A DNA stretch of 64,000 nucleotides, from NCBI RefSeq assembly GCF_022662175.1, contig NZ_JAKMCR010000002.1, forward strand, positions 372,001 through 436,000, given 5' to 3'. Shown here piece after piece: positions 9,791-18,727 of the stretch (position 1 is the stretch's first letter; the number at the start of each line of letters is the position of its first letter). Made by a program: the position numbers and the translations under genes. The DNA is from Aestuariivivens marinum (GTDB lineage Bacteria; Bacteroidota; Bacteroidia; Flavobacteriales; Flavobacteriaceae). The notes below the pieces were generated by a model, which saw nothing but the letters and a program-made list of their open reading frames with translations, was not told the origin of the DNA and ran no database searches.

Positions 9791-11071
9791 TTAATTCACT
9801 AAATAATTAATGATTGCACTTTGTTCATAGTAGGTTTTAACAGCTTCAATTTGGTTTATTTGAAACTTTAGCTGCAATTCCTGAATGTCAAGAACATCAT
9901 TAAAATCAATTGTTCCCGTTTCATAGCTTTTAATCAGTATATCTTCTGCATCTTTAGTTCGATTTAAATTTTTGGTCGCTGTATTATTACTTATCCGTGC
10001 TGCAACTCGTTCATTTATTGCTTTATCCAAAAGGGTTTCCAAGCTATTTAATCGCTCTTGTTTTTGGTAGTTAATTTCCTGTTTCTCAAGTTCATTCTGT
10101 TTGGTTACCGACTTGTATTTTTTACTAAAAATGGGAATGGACAGCGTTACCATAGGCATAACAATATCTTTTCCGTTATCGGTAAAAGTCATATCTGGAC
10201 GTGGCTCAACATTAATATAGTCCAAACCAAAACCTATCATTGGACTGCTTTTCTTTTGGTTTAAAAATTCCGATTTTCCAATAGATTGATAGAGTTTATC
10301 ATACTTCAATAATTCAGGATGCACCTCTAAATTTTCAATATTAATTTCAAAATCCTCTAAAGGAATCGTTAGGCTATCTACTATAGTAACGATAACTTTA
10401 TTTTCCCTATTTAAAAGATTATTGAAATTTGTTTGTTCAGCCAAAAACTGTTGTTGCAATACCTCTTTTAATTGCTGCAAATCGTTTTGACGCATTTGCA
10501 AACGCAAGACATCTACTGCAGATGCCCTTCCTACCTCAACCGCTGTCAATGCCATGGTTTCGTAGGTTTTCAACAAGTTGATGTTTTCAATCAATACTTT
10601 CTGTTTTGCCTTGTTTGCATATAAGTTATAATAGGATTGCGAAACCGAAAGCATTAATTTGCGCTTAGCAATCACAATATCTTCATATTTAGCATCGGCT
10701 AACGAATTCACATAGTTTTCTCGTGAGGTTATTGTACCAAACCAGGGTAACATTTGCTTTACCGAAACTTTAAAACGCTGTGCACCAGTTCTTGTTTCTG
10801 GTTCACTCACAAAATAGCCAACACCAAATTCGGTATTGGGAATTGCGTTGATTTCATTCACTTTTTCGGAAGCTCTTCTATGCTGCAGCTCAAACTTTTT
10901 AATTTCGGGATTGTTTTCCAAAGCTTCATTTACCAATACATTCAGTGATTGACTATTTATTAAGTGTACAGAGAAAAGTAAAAAAATAATAATTAAGACG
11001 CTTTTAAAGTGAAAAACTAAAAGTGAAAAACTAAAAATCAACTCTTCTATGATGTATTTTAACTTTTTCAT
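9791..11071 (-). CDS. cusC: TolC-family outer-membrane efflux protein (CusC-like), N-terminus altered
   Basis: 426 residues with the two repeated helical halves of outer-membrane efflux proteins (VNEALENNPEIKKFELQHRR, LLKTYETMALTAVEVGRASA, YETGTIDFNDVLDIQELQLK). It forms the outer-membrane channel of the Cus system. The signal region is unusual. Residues 12-24 (FSFSLLVFHFKSV) are encoded by a 14-bp tandem repeat that forms the end of the adjacent S23 cassette. The true hydrophobic signal segment (LIIIFLLFSVHLINSQ) follows. This suggests the cassette replaced the original start. Export should still work, but this was not tested. Confidence 0.87.
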   Translation of the reverse strand: MKKLKYIIEELIFSFSLLVFHFKSVLIIIFLLFSVHLINSQSLNVLVNEALENNPEIKKFELQHRRASEKVNEINAIPNTEFGVGYFVSEPETRTGAQRFKVSVKQMLPWFGTITSRENYVNSLADAKYEDIVIAKRKLMLSVSQSYYNLYANKAKQKVLIENINLLKTYETMALTAVEVGRASAVDVLRLQMRQNDLQQLKEVLQQQFLAEQTNFNNLLNRENKVIVTIVDSLTIPLEDFEINIENLEVHPELLKYDKLYQSIGKSEFLNQKKSSPMIGFGLDYINVEPRPDMTFTDNGKDIVMPMVTLSIPIFSKKYKSVTKQNELEKQEINYQKQERLNSLETLLDKAINERVAARISNNTATKNLNRTKDAEDILIKSYETGTIDFNDVLDIQELQLKFQINQIEAVKTYYEQSAIINYLVN

Positions 11072-11482
11072 TTTTAAACCTTTGATTTAGATGTTTTTAT
11101 TGAACTTACCAACATGGCTACTAATTCTTTATTTAAATTAGAATGTTTTTTATACGCTTCAATACTTAAATAATCTGTATCCTTTAATAAATCTAACCAA
11201 TACAGTGTTTCATTAGCCTCTTTTAGAGAAACACTCATTTTATTGATAAAATCTTTTTTGCTTTGTGCAAATTCGGCTTCACGAATAAGCGCTCCAATAG
11301 CAGTACCACTTCTTAAAAGCTGTTTGCTTAAAGTGTACTGCTTATTTTCAGAAATTAGTTTTTGCGACAATTTCACAATAAGAATTGCAAACTTGTAACT
11401 TTTATCCTTTAAAATACTTTTACTCATAATTTTTCATGCTTTCTTTCTCCCTTCTCCATTTATCTATTCACTTTTCACTTTT
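11007..11482 (-). mobile_element. Putative S23-gene cassette with inverted tandem-repeat ends (copy 1)
   Basis: A four-helix-bundle gene is bounded on the left by two copies of a 14-bp unit AAAGTGAAAAACTA (11007-11034). On the right is TTCACTTTTCACTTTT (11467-11482). The ends share the 11-mer AAAAGTGAAAA in inverted orientation (11020-11030 versus the complement of 11472-11482). The repeats form part of the coding ends of both flanking operon genes. No transposase is present. A second cassette with the same plan but different repeats lies near 50.5 kb. Mobility is inference. Confidence 0.5.
11074..11427 (-). CDS. Four-helix-bundle protein (S23 / 23S rRNA intervening-sequence type)
   Basis: 117 residues, entirely helical in appearance, with the family core SKQLLRSGTAIGALIREAEFA and KMSVSLKEANETLYWLDLL. 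This matches the TIGR02436 four-helix-bundle group, related to Avd of diversity-generating retroelements and to proteins in 23S rRNA intervening sequences. No rRNA or reverse transcriptase is nearby. It sits inside the copper operon in the same orientation, 2 bases before the TolC-like gene and 36 bases after cusA. It has no evident link to metal efflux and looks like cargo of a small inserted cassette. Confidence 0.85.
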   Translation of the reverse strand: MSKSILKDKSYKFAILIVKLSQKLISENKQYTLSKQLLRSGTAIGALIREAEFAQSKKDFINKMSVSLKEANETLYWLDLLKDTDYLSIEAYKKHSNLNKELVAMLVSSIKTSKSKV

Positions 11483-14400
11483 ATTTTTTCTCTTTTTATT
11501 TTCAATTCTGCTTTCCAACTGTATAGTACCGGTACTACAAATAGGGTTATCAATGCTATCAACATCCCACCAAAACTTGGTACGGCCATCGGAATCATAA
11601 TATCGCTCCCCCGTCCTGTTGAAGTCAATATAGGCAATAAGGCTAAAATGGTAGTTGCTGTAGTCATTAAACACGGTCTTATACGTTTTTCACCAGCTTC
11701 AACTATTGAAGCCCTAATCTCTTTTTTAGTTTCTGGTGTGTTTCTGTTAAACGTCTGGGTTAAATAGGTTGCCATTACCACACCATCATCGGTAGCTATA
11801 CCAAAAAGTGCAATAAACCCAACCCATACCGCGACACTTAAATTAATTGGATGCATTTGGAATAAGTCCCTTAGGTTTTCTCCAAAGAAACTAAAGTTTA
11901 AAAACCAACTTTGGCCATACAACCAAATCATTAAAAACCCTCCTGCAAAAGCCACTGCAATTCCGGTAAAGACCATTAACGACGTTCCTAAAGAACGGAA
12001 TTGGAAATATAAAATCAAAAAGATAATAACTAATGCCAAGGGTACAACTACCGATAAGGTTTTTTCGGCCCGTAATTGATTTTCATAACTTCCCGTAAAT
12101 TGATAGTTGATACCTTTTGGCACAACCAATTCACCTGCATCAATTTTACTTTGAATCAATGCTTGGGCATTTTCAACTACATTTACTTCCGCATAACCAT
12201 CTTTTTTGTCAAATAATACATAACCCACCAAAAAGGTATCTTCACTTTTTATGACTTGTGGCCCTCGTTCGTAACGAATGGTTGCCAATTCACTTAAAGG
12301 AATAGGACTTCCTTTTTCAACAGGTATATAAATTTGCCCTAAGTCGTTTGGATTTTCCCTTAATTCCCTTGGATAACGCACCCTAACTCCATAACGTTCC
12401 CGTCCTTCAACCGTTTGGGTTAAAGGCATACCCCCAACTGCAACTTTTAAAACGTTTTGTACTTCTTCAATACTTACGCCATATCGTGAAATTTTCGCTC
12501 TATCAATATCTATTAACAGATAAGGTTTCCCCACGATTCGATCTGCAAATACGGCTTCTTCCTTAACACCATCAGCTTCTTTTAAGATGCTTTCCAATTG
12601 TATTCCAAAAGTTTCAATTTGTTTTAAATCTTGACCTTTTATTTTAATACCCATTGGTGCACGCATACCTGTTTGCAGCATTACCAATCGGGTTTCGATA
12701 GGTTGTAGTTTTGGTGCAGAAGTGACCCCTGGCAGCCTAGTGACCTTTACAATTTCGTTCCAAATATCGTCTGGTGAATTTATTTCTGATCGCCAATTAC
12801 GGTAGAACTCGCCATGATTGTCTGGAATTAGTTGTTCTTTTAAATTGAGAGATGGCCAAGCTTCACGTTGATCTGCTCGCAATGACATTCCATTTTTTAA
12901 TACAAACGCACCGTCTTCATTTACTTTATATCGTTGGCGTTCTCCATCTTCATTCAACATGTATTCTGGTTTGTACAGAATGATGTTTTCATACATTGAC
13001 AACGGTGCAGGGTCTAAAGCCGATTCTGTTCGACCTGCTTTACCAACCACAGTTTCAATTTCGGGAATACTTGCTACTGCCATATCCAGTTGCTGCAATA
13101 CACGTTTGTTTTCTTCTATTCCCGAATGTGGCATTGAGGTTGGCATTAACAGAAAAGAACCCTCGTTTAATGATGGCATAAATTCTTTACCTGTATTTTT
13201 CATTATGAAAAAACCTGCAATTACAATTGCGGTTGGAATGGATAGAAACAGTAATTTATTATTTAAACACCACCTTAAAATACGTGTATAGAATTTAATG
13301 AATAATGAGAAAACACTTAATAGACCAAAGCAAATAACAGCTACAAAAATGAGATTTAAAAAGATACTCTCATGCACGCCTAATGGCCGCCAGTATTCTG
13401 CCAGCAAGAACACAATTGCAGAAGCCGAAGTAATGATCTTTGCAAGGCTTGCCTTTTTATCTGAAATCTTATTTTGAACATTCAATATTGCCACAATACC
13501 AAATCCAATCAAAATCAATCCTAACCAATAACCGTAAAATAGAACTGCAACACCCAAGGCGATTAAAACACCATTTAAAACATATTTAAAATTCTTTTTA
13601 AGGCTCTTCTTTCTGAATAAAAATGCAGCAAAGGGTGGAATTAAAAATAACGCCACAATAATTGATGCCGTTAATGCAAATGTTTTGGTAAAGGCTAAGG
13701 GCCGGAATAGTTTACCTTCAGCACCTATCATTGTAAATACCGGAATGAAACTGATAATGGTTGTCATAACGGCGGTTATAATGGCACCCGAGACTTCTGC
13801 CGTTGCATTATAAACTATGGTATTTATAGATAGTTTGTCTTCATTTTCATCGAGGTGGCGAATAATGTTTTCTGAAAGTATGACCCCAACATCTACCATA
13901 GTACCAATGGCAATAGCTATACCCGATAGGGCTACAATATTAGCATCTACACCAAAAGCTTTCATCGCTATAAAGACCATTAAAACGGCTACAGGCAATA
14001 ACCCAGAAATCAATACCGAGGCCCTAAGATTAAATACCATGATGATGATTACCAATATGGTAATGAGTATTTCTAAGGTTAATGCTTCATTAAGTGTACC
14101 TAATGTTTCCTTTATGAGTTCTGTTCTATCGTAAAAAGGAACAACCGTTACCTGCGAGGTGGTACCATCGGCCAAAGTCTTTGTTGGCAAGCCTGCACTT
14201 AATTCGTTGATCTTTGCCTTTACTTTATTGATCACTTCCATAGGGTTTGCACCATACCGTGCCACAACAACACCACCAACAACTTCTGCACCTTCTTTAT
14301 CTAAAATACCTCTACGGGTTGCAGGACCTAAGGACACTTTAGCAACATCTTTAATTTTGATAGATGTATAATCTTCTGAAATCACTACTGCATTTTCGAT

Positions 14401-15180
14401 GTCTGCAATAGATTTTACATAACCCAAACCACGTACCAAATATTCGGCTTGGTTTATTTCCAAAGTTTGAGCGCCAATATCACGATTGCTTTCCTTAACT
14501 GCTTTTACAATGTGATGCAAACCAATATTATATTGGCGCATTACCTCTGGGTTTACATCCACTTGATATTCTTGAACATAACCACCAATAGAAGATACCT
14601 CGGACACCCCACTTGCCGATGACAAGGCATATTTTACGTAGTAATCCTGAATGCTTCGCAATTCGTGTAAATCCCAACCACCAGTTACATTACCGTTTTC
14701 ATCGCGGCCTTCTAATGTGTACCAAAATATTTGCCCTAACCCCGTAGCATCTGGACCCAAAGCAGGGTTAACACCTTCTGGGAGCAACCCACTAGGTAAG
14801 GAATTGAGCTTTTCGAGAATACGGCTTCTACTCCAATAAAACTCTATATCTTCATCAAAAATGATATAGATACTAGAAAAACCAAACATAGACGAGCTGC
14901 GTATGGTTTTAACTCCCGGAATACCCAACAATGAGGTCGTGAGTGGATAGGTAATCTGGTCTTCTATGTCTTGAGGGGAACGACCATCCCATTTGGTAAA
15001 CACGATTTGTTGATTTTCACCTATATCTGGAATGGCATCTACTGCTACTGGATTACTTGGCAAAAAACCAGTATCCCAGTTAAAAGGTGCATTTGCAATT
15101 CCCCATCCTGTAAAAAGAACAAGCAATAATACAGCTACGAGTTTATTCTCTATTAAAAATTTTATGCTTTTGTTTAGCAT
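11464..15180 (-). CDS. cusA: Heavy-metal efflux RND transporter (CusA/CzcA family)
   Basis: 1238 residues. A proton-driven inner-membrane pump moving Cu(I)/Ag(I) into the CusB-TolC conduit. Family features: N-terminal helix then periplasmic porter domain (TKWDGRSPQDIEDQITYPLT), the TM4 proton-relay segment GTMVDVGVILSENIIRHL, a second porter half and the closing TM bundle (GIATDDGVVMATYL). It is about 200 residues longer than E. coli CusA. The middle holds an extra hydrophobic insert of about four helices (residues ~520-640), common in Bacteroidota. The C-terminal tail ELKIKREKIKVKSE is encoded by repeat DNA of the neighbouring S23 cassette. Confidence 0.94.
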   Translation of the reverse strand: MLNKSIKFLIENKLVAVLLLVLFTGWGIANAPFNWDTGFLPSNPVAVDAIPDIGENQQIVFTKWDGRSPQDIEDQITYPLTTSLLGIPGVKTIRSSSMFGFSSIYIIFDEDIEFYWSRSRILEKLNSLPSGLLPEGVNPALGPDATGLGQIFWYTLEGRDENGNVTGGWDLHELRSIQDYYVKYALSSASGVSEVSSIGGYVQEYQVDVNPEVMRQYNIGLHHIVKAVKESNRDIGAQTLEINQAEYLVRGLGYVKSIADIENAVVISEDYTSIKIKDVAKVSLGPATRRGILDKEGAEVVGGVVVARYGANPMEVINKVKAKINELSAGLPTKTLADGTTSQVTVVPFYDRTELIKETLGTLNEALTLEILITILVIIIMVFNLRASVLISGLLPVAVLMVFIAMKAFGVDANIVALSGIAIAIGTMVDVGVILSENIIRHLDENEDKLSINTIVYNATAEVSGAIITAVMTTIISFIPVFTMIGAEGKLFRPLAFTKTFALTASIIVALFLIPPFAAFLFRKKSLKKNFKYVLNGVLIALGVAVLFYGYWLGLILIGFGIVAILNVQNKISDKKASLAKIITSASAIVFLLAEYWRPLGVHESIFLNLIFVAVICFGLLSVFSLFIKFYTRILRWCLNNKLLFLSIPTAIVIAGFFIMKNTGKEFMPSLNEGSFLLMPTSMPHSGIEENKRVLQQLDMAVASIPEIETVVGKAGRTESALDPAPLSMYENIILYKPEYMLNEDGERQRYKVNEDGAFVLKNGMSLRADQREAWPSLNLKEQLIPDNHGEFYRNWRSEINSPDDIWNEIVKVTRLPGVTSAPKLQPIETRLVMLQTGMRAPMGIKIKGQDLKQIETFGIQLESILKEADGVKEEAVFADRIVGKPYLLIDIDRAKISRYGVSIEEVQNVLKVAVGGMPLTQTVEGRERYGVRVRYPRELRENPNDLGQIYIPVEKGSPIPLSELATIRYERGPQVIKSEDTFLVGYVLFDKKDGYAEVNVVENAQALIQSKIDAGELVVPKGINYQFTGSYENQLRAEKTLSVVVPLALVIIFLILYFQFRSLGTSLMVFTGIAVAFAGGFLMIWLYGQSWFLNFSFFGENLRDLFQMHPINLSVAVWVGFIALFGIATDDGVVMATYLTQTFNRNTPETKKEIRASIVEAGEKRIRPCLMTTATTILALLPILTSTGRGSDIMIPMAVPSFGGMLIALITLFVVPVLYSWKAELKIKREKIKVKSE

Positions 15181-15215
15181 TGGCTTTGATAATTAAACAG
15201 TTAGACATTAGCGTT

Positions 15216-15272
15216 AGGATAACACCGAATACAGCAAATTATCCTTACGACATTACAGTCATAGGATAACAC
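15216..15272. repeat. Alternating AGGATAA / TTATCCT repeats between cusA and the HYC_CC_PP gene
   Basis: AGGATAACAC occurs twice (15216-15225 and 15263-15272), with the inverted TTATCCT between them (15239-15245). The copies could form alternative hairpins in the intergenic mRNA leader of cusA. Operator or attenuator function is only a possibility. Confidence 0.35.
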
Positions 15273-15289
15273 AGTCTATTGTTTAAAAA

Positions 15290-15706
15290 TCAAATTAAAT
15301 AAGTCTCATCAAGCTTGTATATTTGCCTGACGACAAGGGGAGGTTTATACGCTTTATAAACGTTGGTGTTCTTATTAAATCCCTCAAAAGAATCTAAATA
15401 CGCATGTATGAAGGAAACCACAAACTGTTGTTGCTCAAATGAAAGCTGATCTATTGGTAATTTTAATTCATCCTGCCCATTAACTACTGATTGCTCATCG
15501 CTACAACAATTCTTTTTGGAAACCGAACAGCTATCTGTCGAAGGATTCTGCATTTCCATACCACAACCCTTAGCTTTTTTAAAGATGGCCATTTCCACTA
15601 AAACATCACCGCAATAATGCATATTTACAGTAAATGACATGGTGGAAAAAAACACCAAAAATGCCATAAATACAGATATTACTTTATGCAGCAATTGTTT
15701 TATCAT
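15290..15706 (-). CDS. HYC_CC_PP family protein
   Basis: 138 residues. An N-terminal signal or anchor (VISVFMAFLVFFSTMSFTV) is followed by NMHYCGD, then SKKNCCSD and near the end YKPPL. The HYC, CC and PP landmarks that name this Bacteroidota family are all present. Such proteins usually sit at metal-efflux operons, and this one is the first gene of the leftward copper operon, 109 bases before cusA. The conserved Cys and His suggest periplasmic copper binding; no enzymatic role is known. Confidence 0.85.
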   Translation of the reverse strand: MIKQLLHKVISVFMAFLVFFSTMSFTVNMHYCGDVLVEMAIFKKAKGCGMEMQNPSTDSCSVSKKNCCSDEQSVVNGQDELKLPIDQLSFEQQQFVVSFIHAYLDSFEGFNKNTNVYKAYKPPLVVRQIYKLDETYLI

Positions 15707-16116
15707 AAAACAAAGCTACAAATTTTTATTTTAGAATGTTGTTTTTAACAAATAATTAAAACCCTTCATATTGATGCAATTAAAATTAAAAAAGGCAATA
15801 AAAACCATATGTCTGGCAACAAATAATGTCTTACCCTCCCTTTTAAAAGGACGTTACTTAGCCAATTAGGCTAATGTGAATGTTCTATGTAAAATAACAT
15901 TGCACAAGATATAGCAAGCGCTAAAAAGCTTTTCAATCATGGTTTTTAATTAGTAGATATTTTTAAAAAAATCATTTTTTTAATTTACCATACTTCTGTC
16001 CAACAATTGTTTAAATGAAAACTACTCGTTGTAAGTAATTTTTCCAAACATGATATTTGTCATAAAATATATGATATATGAATTTTAATTTTAAAAAATT
16101 TAATTCATAACATATT
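15707..16116. other. Divergent intergenic region of the copper operon and cytochrome c gene
   Basis: No gene is seen. A small dyad TTAGCCAATTAGGCTAA lies at 15858-15874 with no T-run. The right end carries the Crp/Fnr-type box and -7 element of the cytochrome gene, listed separately. The copper-operon promoter must lie on the left, but no convincing regulator site was recognised. Confidence 0.5.
16051..16093 (+). promoter_or_regulatory. Crp/Fnr-type box and -7 element, monoheme cytochrome gene
   Basis: Dyad TGATATTTGTCA (16051-16062), then 23 bases, then TAATTTTA (16086-16093), 23 bases before the ATG. The spacing is identical to the other boxes in this window. Confidence 0.65.
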
Positions 16117-16524
16117 ATGAAAAATCAAGTTTTAATTACAGCAGCATTGTTTATAGGTAGTTTTGTTTTATTATCAATGAACATTTCAAAAACTTTTGTT
16201 CAAGACCCATGGGAAGTTCCTGCCAAATATGAAAAAATGGAAAACCCCCATGCATCTAATGCTGATGCGGAAAGAATTGGTCGTACATTATATGCCAAAC
16301 ATTGTAAATCCTGTCATGGTTCCAAAGGAAAGGGAGACGGTCCTAAAGCAGAAGGGCTAGAAACTTCGTGTGGAGACTTTACCTCAAGTTCTTTTAAAGA
16401 GCAAACCGATGGCTCTCTTTACTATAAAATGGTTTTTGGAAGAGATGAGATGCCTGGATTTGATAAAAAAGTTCCAGATGAACAAGATCGTTGGCTCATT
16501 GTTAATTATTTAAGAAGTCTTTAG
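16117..16524 (+). CDS. Secreted monoheme cytochrome c
   Basis: 135 residues. An N-terminal signal/anchor segment (ITAALFIGSFVLLSMNI) precedes a class-I cytochrome c domain with CKSCH (about residues 66-70) and a likely Met axial ligand in DEMPGFDKKVP. It would be a periplasmic one-heme electron carrier. It has its own Crp/Fnr-type box and precedes hemA, which supplies the heme pathway. It is probably co-regulated with the multiheme genes and could shuttle electrons to them. The partner is not shown by sequence. Confidence 0.9.
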   Translation: MKNQVLITAALFIGSFVLLSMNISKTFVQDPWEVPAKYEKMENPHASNADAERIGRTLYAKHCKSCHGSKGKGDGPKAEGLETSCGDFTSSSFKEQTDGSLYYKMVFGRDEMPGFDKKVPDEQDRWLIVNYLRSL

Positions 16525-16606
16525 GCTGTAATCTATTTGAAACTATTTTTAATTAAATATAAACTCAAAAAATTACATCTGTAACTATTAATAAGAATCA
16601 CTATTA

Positions 16607-17836
16607 ATGGATAAATCATTACGCTATATAAGTATCTCACATATAACAGCCAGCGTCACCCAAAGATCACATTACCAATTTTCAAACGAGCAAATAAGTA
16701 GTTTTGTAAATGTCCTGCGAAAAGAATTTAATGATATTTCAGGACTAATGTTATTGGCTACCTGCAATAGAACTGAACTCTATTTTGAGTCTGTTAATAC
16801 CTCTGCCAACTTAATAAGAGATTTTTTATTAACCTTTAAAGGTCATCAAAGTTCAAGTATAGGCAAAACTCTTTTTAAATTAAGTGATGATACAGAAACT
16901 ACTGTTAATCATTTATTGCAAGTATCATCAGGATTGGAATCTTCTGTGTTGGGTGATGCAGAGATCATTCATCAAATTAAAAAAGCCCATCAGTTTACAA
17001 TAGCCCATCATTTACAGGGTTCTTTATTGGAACGTGCTCTACAGGCTGCCTTTAAATGCCATAAGCGCATTAGTAATGAAACCCACTTTAGGGACGGAAC
17101 TACATCGTTGGCCTATAAGTCTTTGAAAATCATAAAAGATTCTTATGAAAAAGCAGCACTAAAGTCAATGAAAATGCTTTTTGTAGGTGCCGGAGATATT
17201 GTTAAGCAATTGTTTAAGTATAACTCTAAATTTAATTTCAAAAATATTTACATCACGAATCGCACTGAGCAAAGAGCGAAGGACTTATCTAAAGATTACC
17301 ATTGTCATGTATTTGACTGGAACAATCTTTTGGAAAACAAACTTGAGGATTTTGATGTCATTATTAGTGGCATAAGCAATTCTGAGAACCTCATCAAGAA
17401 AGTGCCTCAACACAAACAAAAAGTGATGCTCATCGATTTATCTGTGCAGGGCAGTATTGACAGGGCTTTGGCTAATGAAAAGCATATTACATATTATGAC
17501 CTAGATGCCATAGCCGAAGATCTTAAAGAAGTAAAGGAACAACGCTTTTTAGCCATAGATGAGGTCAATAAAATTATTGCCCATGAACTTTCAGAATACT
17601 GCAAGTGGTTACATGAGGCCCCTTTAAGGGAATTACTGGCGGAATATAAAATAAAGGTAGCCAAAAAAGTGAATACCTATTTTGAAGCAGACAAAGAAGA
17701 AGAAAAAATTACAGCTGTAACCAATGAGGTGATGAGAAAATTGATGAGCAAACCAGAAACCTTCATGTCATCATTAAAAATGGATAATGTAATTTCTGAA
17801 CAGGTAACTAAATATTGTATTGAAAACTTAAAATAA
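16607..17836 (+). CDS. hemA: Glutamyl-tRNA reductase
   Basis: 409 residues. Reduces glutamyl-tRNA(Glu) to glutamate-1-semialdehyde with NADPH, the first committed step of C5 heme synthesis. The catalytic Cys is C53 in LLATCNRTELYF. Other signatures are GLESSVLGDAEI (residues ~104-115), the NADPH-binding FVGAGDIVKQ (~193) and the dimerisation helix region RELLAEYKIKVAKKVNTYF near the C-terminus. It follows the monoheme cytochrome gene by 82 bases with no terminator between, so it may be co-transcribed. That would fit the heme demand of the adjacent multiheme cytochromes. Confidence 0.94.
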   Translation: MDKSLRYISISHITASVTQRSHYQFSNEQISSFVNVLRKEFNDISGLMLLATCNRTELYFESVNTSANLIRDFLLTFKGHQSSSIGKTLFKLSDDTETTVNHLLQVSSGLESSVLGDAEIIHQIKKAHQFTIAHHLQGSLLERALQAAFKCHKRISNETHFRDGTTSLAYKSLKIIKDSYEKAALKSMKMLFVGAGDIVKQLFKYNSKFNFKNIYITNRTEQRAKDLSKDYHCHVFDWNNLLENKLEDFDVIISGISNSENLIKKVPQHKQKVMLIDLSVQGSIDRALANEKHITYYDLDAIAEDLKEVKEQRFLAIDEVNKIIAHELSEYCKWLHEAPLRELLAEYKIKVAKKVNTYFEADKEEEKITAVTNEVMRKLMSKPETFMSSLKMDNVISEQVTKYCIENLK

Positions 17837-17855
17837 TCCCATGACTAACTTGGAA

Positions 17856-17893
17856 GGGGCAATCCTAAACTTTTATTAGGTTGCCCTTTTTTT
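17856..17893 (+). terminator. Rho-independent terminator after hemA
   Basis: GGGCAATCCTAA pairs with TTAGGTTGCCC, with one bulge, and is followed by seven T. Confidence 0.85.
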
Positions 17894-17915
17894 ATTTTAA
17901 AAACGCTCTTTATTA

Positions 17916-18521
17916 TTAAAACGCAACGGTTCCCCAGGTTAATGGATCGGCTATTAAGGCTTGCCCAGGCCAATAGGTATGTTGTTCCAAAGGATTGCTT
18001 ATTTTAAAAGCCATTTTTATATGCATGCCTGCTGATGGGTTTATGCCTAACTTTAAAAAGCTGATTTTAAATTCAATATTGTCATGACCATCCGTGAAAG
18101 GAAAAGTATTGGCGGCCCAACCCACAGGTTGTGCTGTGCAATCCTCCCAATAATAATACAGCCCAACTGCAGAACAATTACTGTAGGACGAATGAAACCA
18201 GTAGCTCTGGTCACCCCAATTAGGGTCTTCTATGCTGGTGCTAATTAAGACCTCGGCATTATGATTAATGTTATTGGAGTCGGTTAGATTTTTAAAAGCC
18301 ACATATAAGTTCTCCTTGTCATATTTTAATAATACGGCCACCTCATTAGGGGTTTCCTCCTTTAGGGTCAATTCCTTGGCATCCATCCACTCCTGATCAT
18401 CCAGTTCACCATCTATAATTACCGAAACCGTAGTGCTCTCCATAAGCCTTAAGGTATTATCTTGTGCCTGAATGGTAATACAAAAACTCGATATTATAAA
18501 GAAAACAAACAAAGCCCTCAT
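17916..18521 (-). CDS. Secreted CBM9/DOMON-like domain protein
   Basis: 201 residues: signal peptide (ALFVFFIISSFCITIQA) then one beta-sandwich domain of the CBM9-like/DOMON type. Landmarks are VSVIIDGELDDQEWMDA, LYVAFKNLTDS, and the late IEFKISFLKLGI. Related domains bind sugars or heme and occur beside multiheme cytochromes and molybdoenzymes, so a redox-partner role is possible but not shown. It is transcribed divergently from the NHL-dodecaheme operon. The Crp/Fnr-type box at 18624 could in principle serve both directions, but its leftward -7 match (TAAATTGC) is weak. Two Cys around a WEDCTAQP segment may form a disulfide. Confidence 0.65.
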   Translation of the reverse strand: MRALFVFFIISSFCITIQAQDNTLRLMESTTVSVIIDGELDDQEWMDAKELTLKEETPNEVAVLLKYDKENLYVAFKNLTDSNNINHNAEVLISTSIEDPNWGDQSYWFHSSYSNCSAVGLYYYWEDCTAQPVGWAANTFPFTDGHDNIEFKISFLKLGINPSAGMHIKMAFKISNPLEQHTYWPGQALIADPLTWGTVAF

Positions 18522-18623
18522 GAATTTATCTTTAGAACACGACTCTTATTATTATAAAATTATAAATACAAAAACAACAGCTCTTTAGTACTGCAATTTA
18601 TAATAAATCCATATTCCTTTATA

Positions 18624-18666
18624 TGACAATTATCACCATTTTGCTCATAACAATACATTACATTTG
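18624..18666 (+). promoter_or_regulatory. Crp/Fnr-type box and -7 element, NHL-dodecaheme operon
   Basis: Dyad TGACAATTATCA (18624-18635), 23 bases, then TACATTTG (18659-18666), a full match to the Bacteroidota -7 consensus, 61 bases before the chosen ATG. Confidence 0.7.
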
Positions 18667-18727
18667 TTTAGTTACCATGTTTACAACCCATTAAAAAAAA
18701 TAGGTATTGGTTTGGATAATAAGTACT

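Noticed and set aside
11074-11427. S23 gene as part of a diversity-generating retroelement or rRNA intervening sequence
   Set aside because: No reverse transcriptase, template repeat, variable repeat or rRNA gene is in the window.
16573-16584. TTACATCTGTAA dyad as a ninth Crp/Fnr-type box before hemA
   Set aside because: A -7 box at 23 bp would fall inside the coding region, and none is seen elsewhere nearby.
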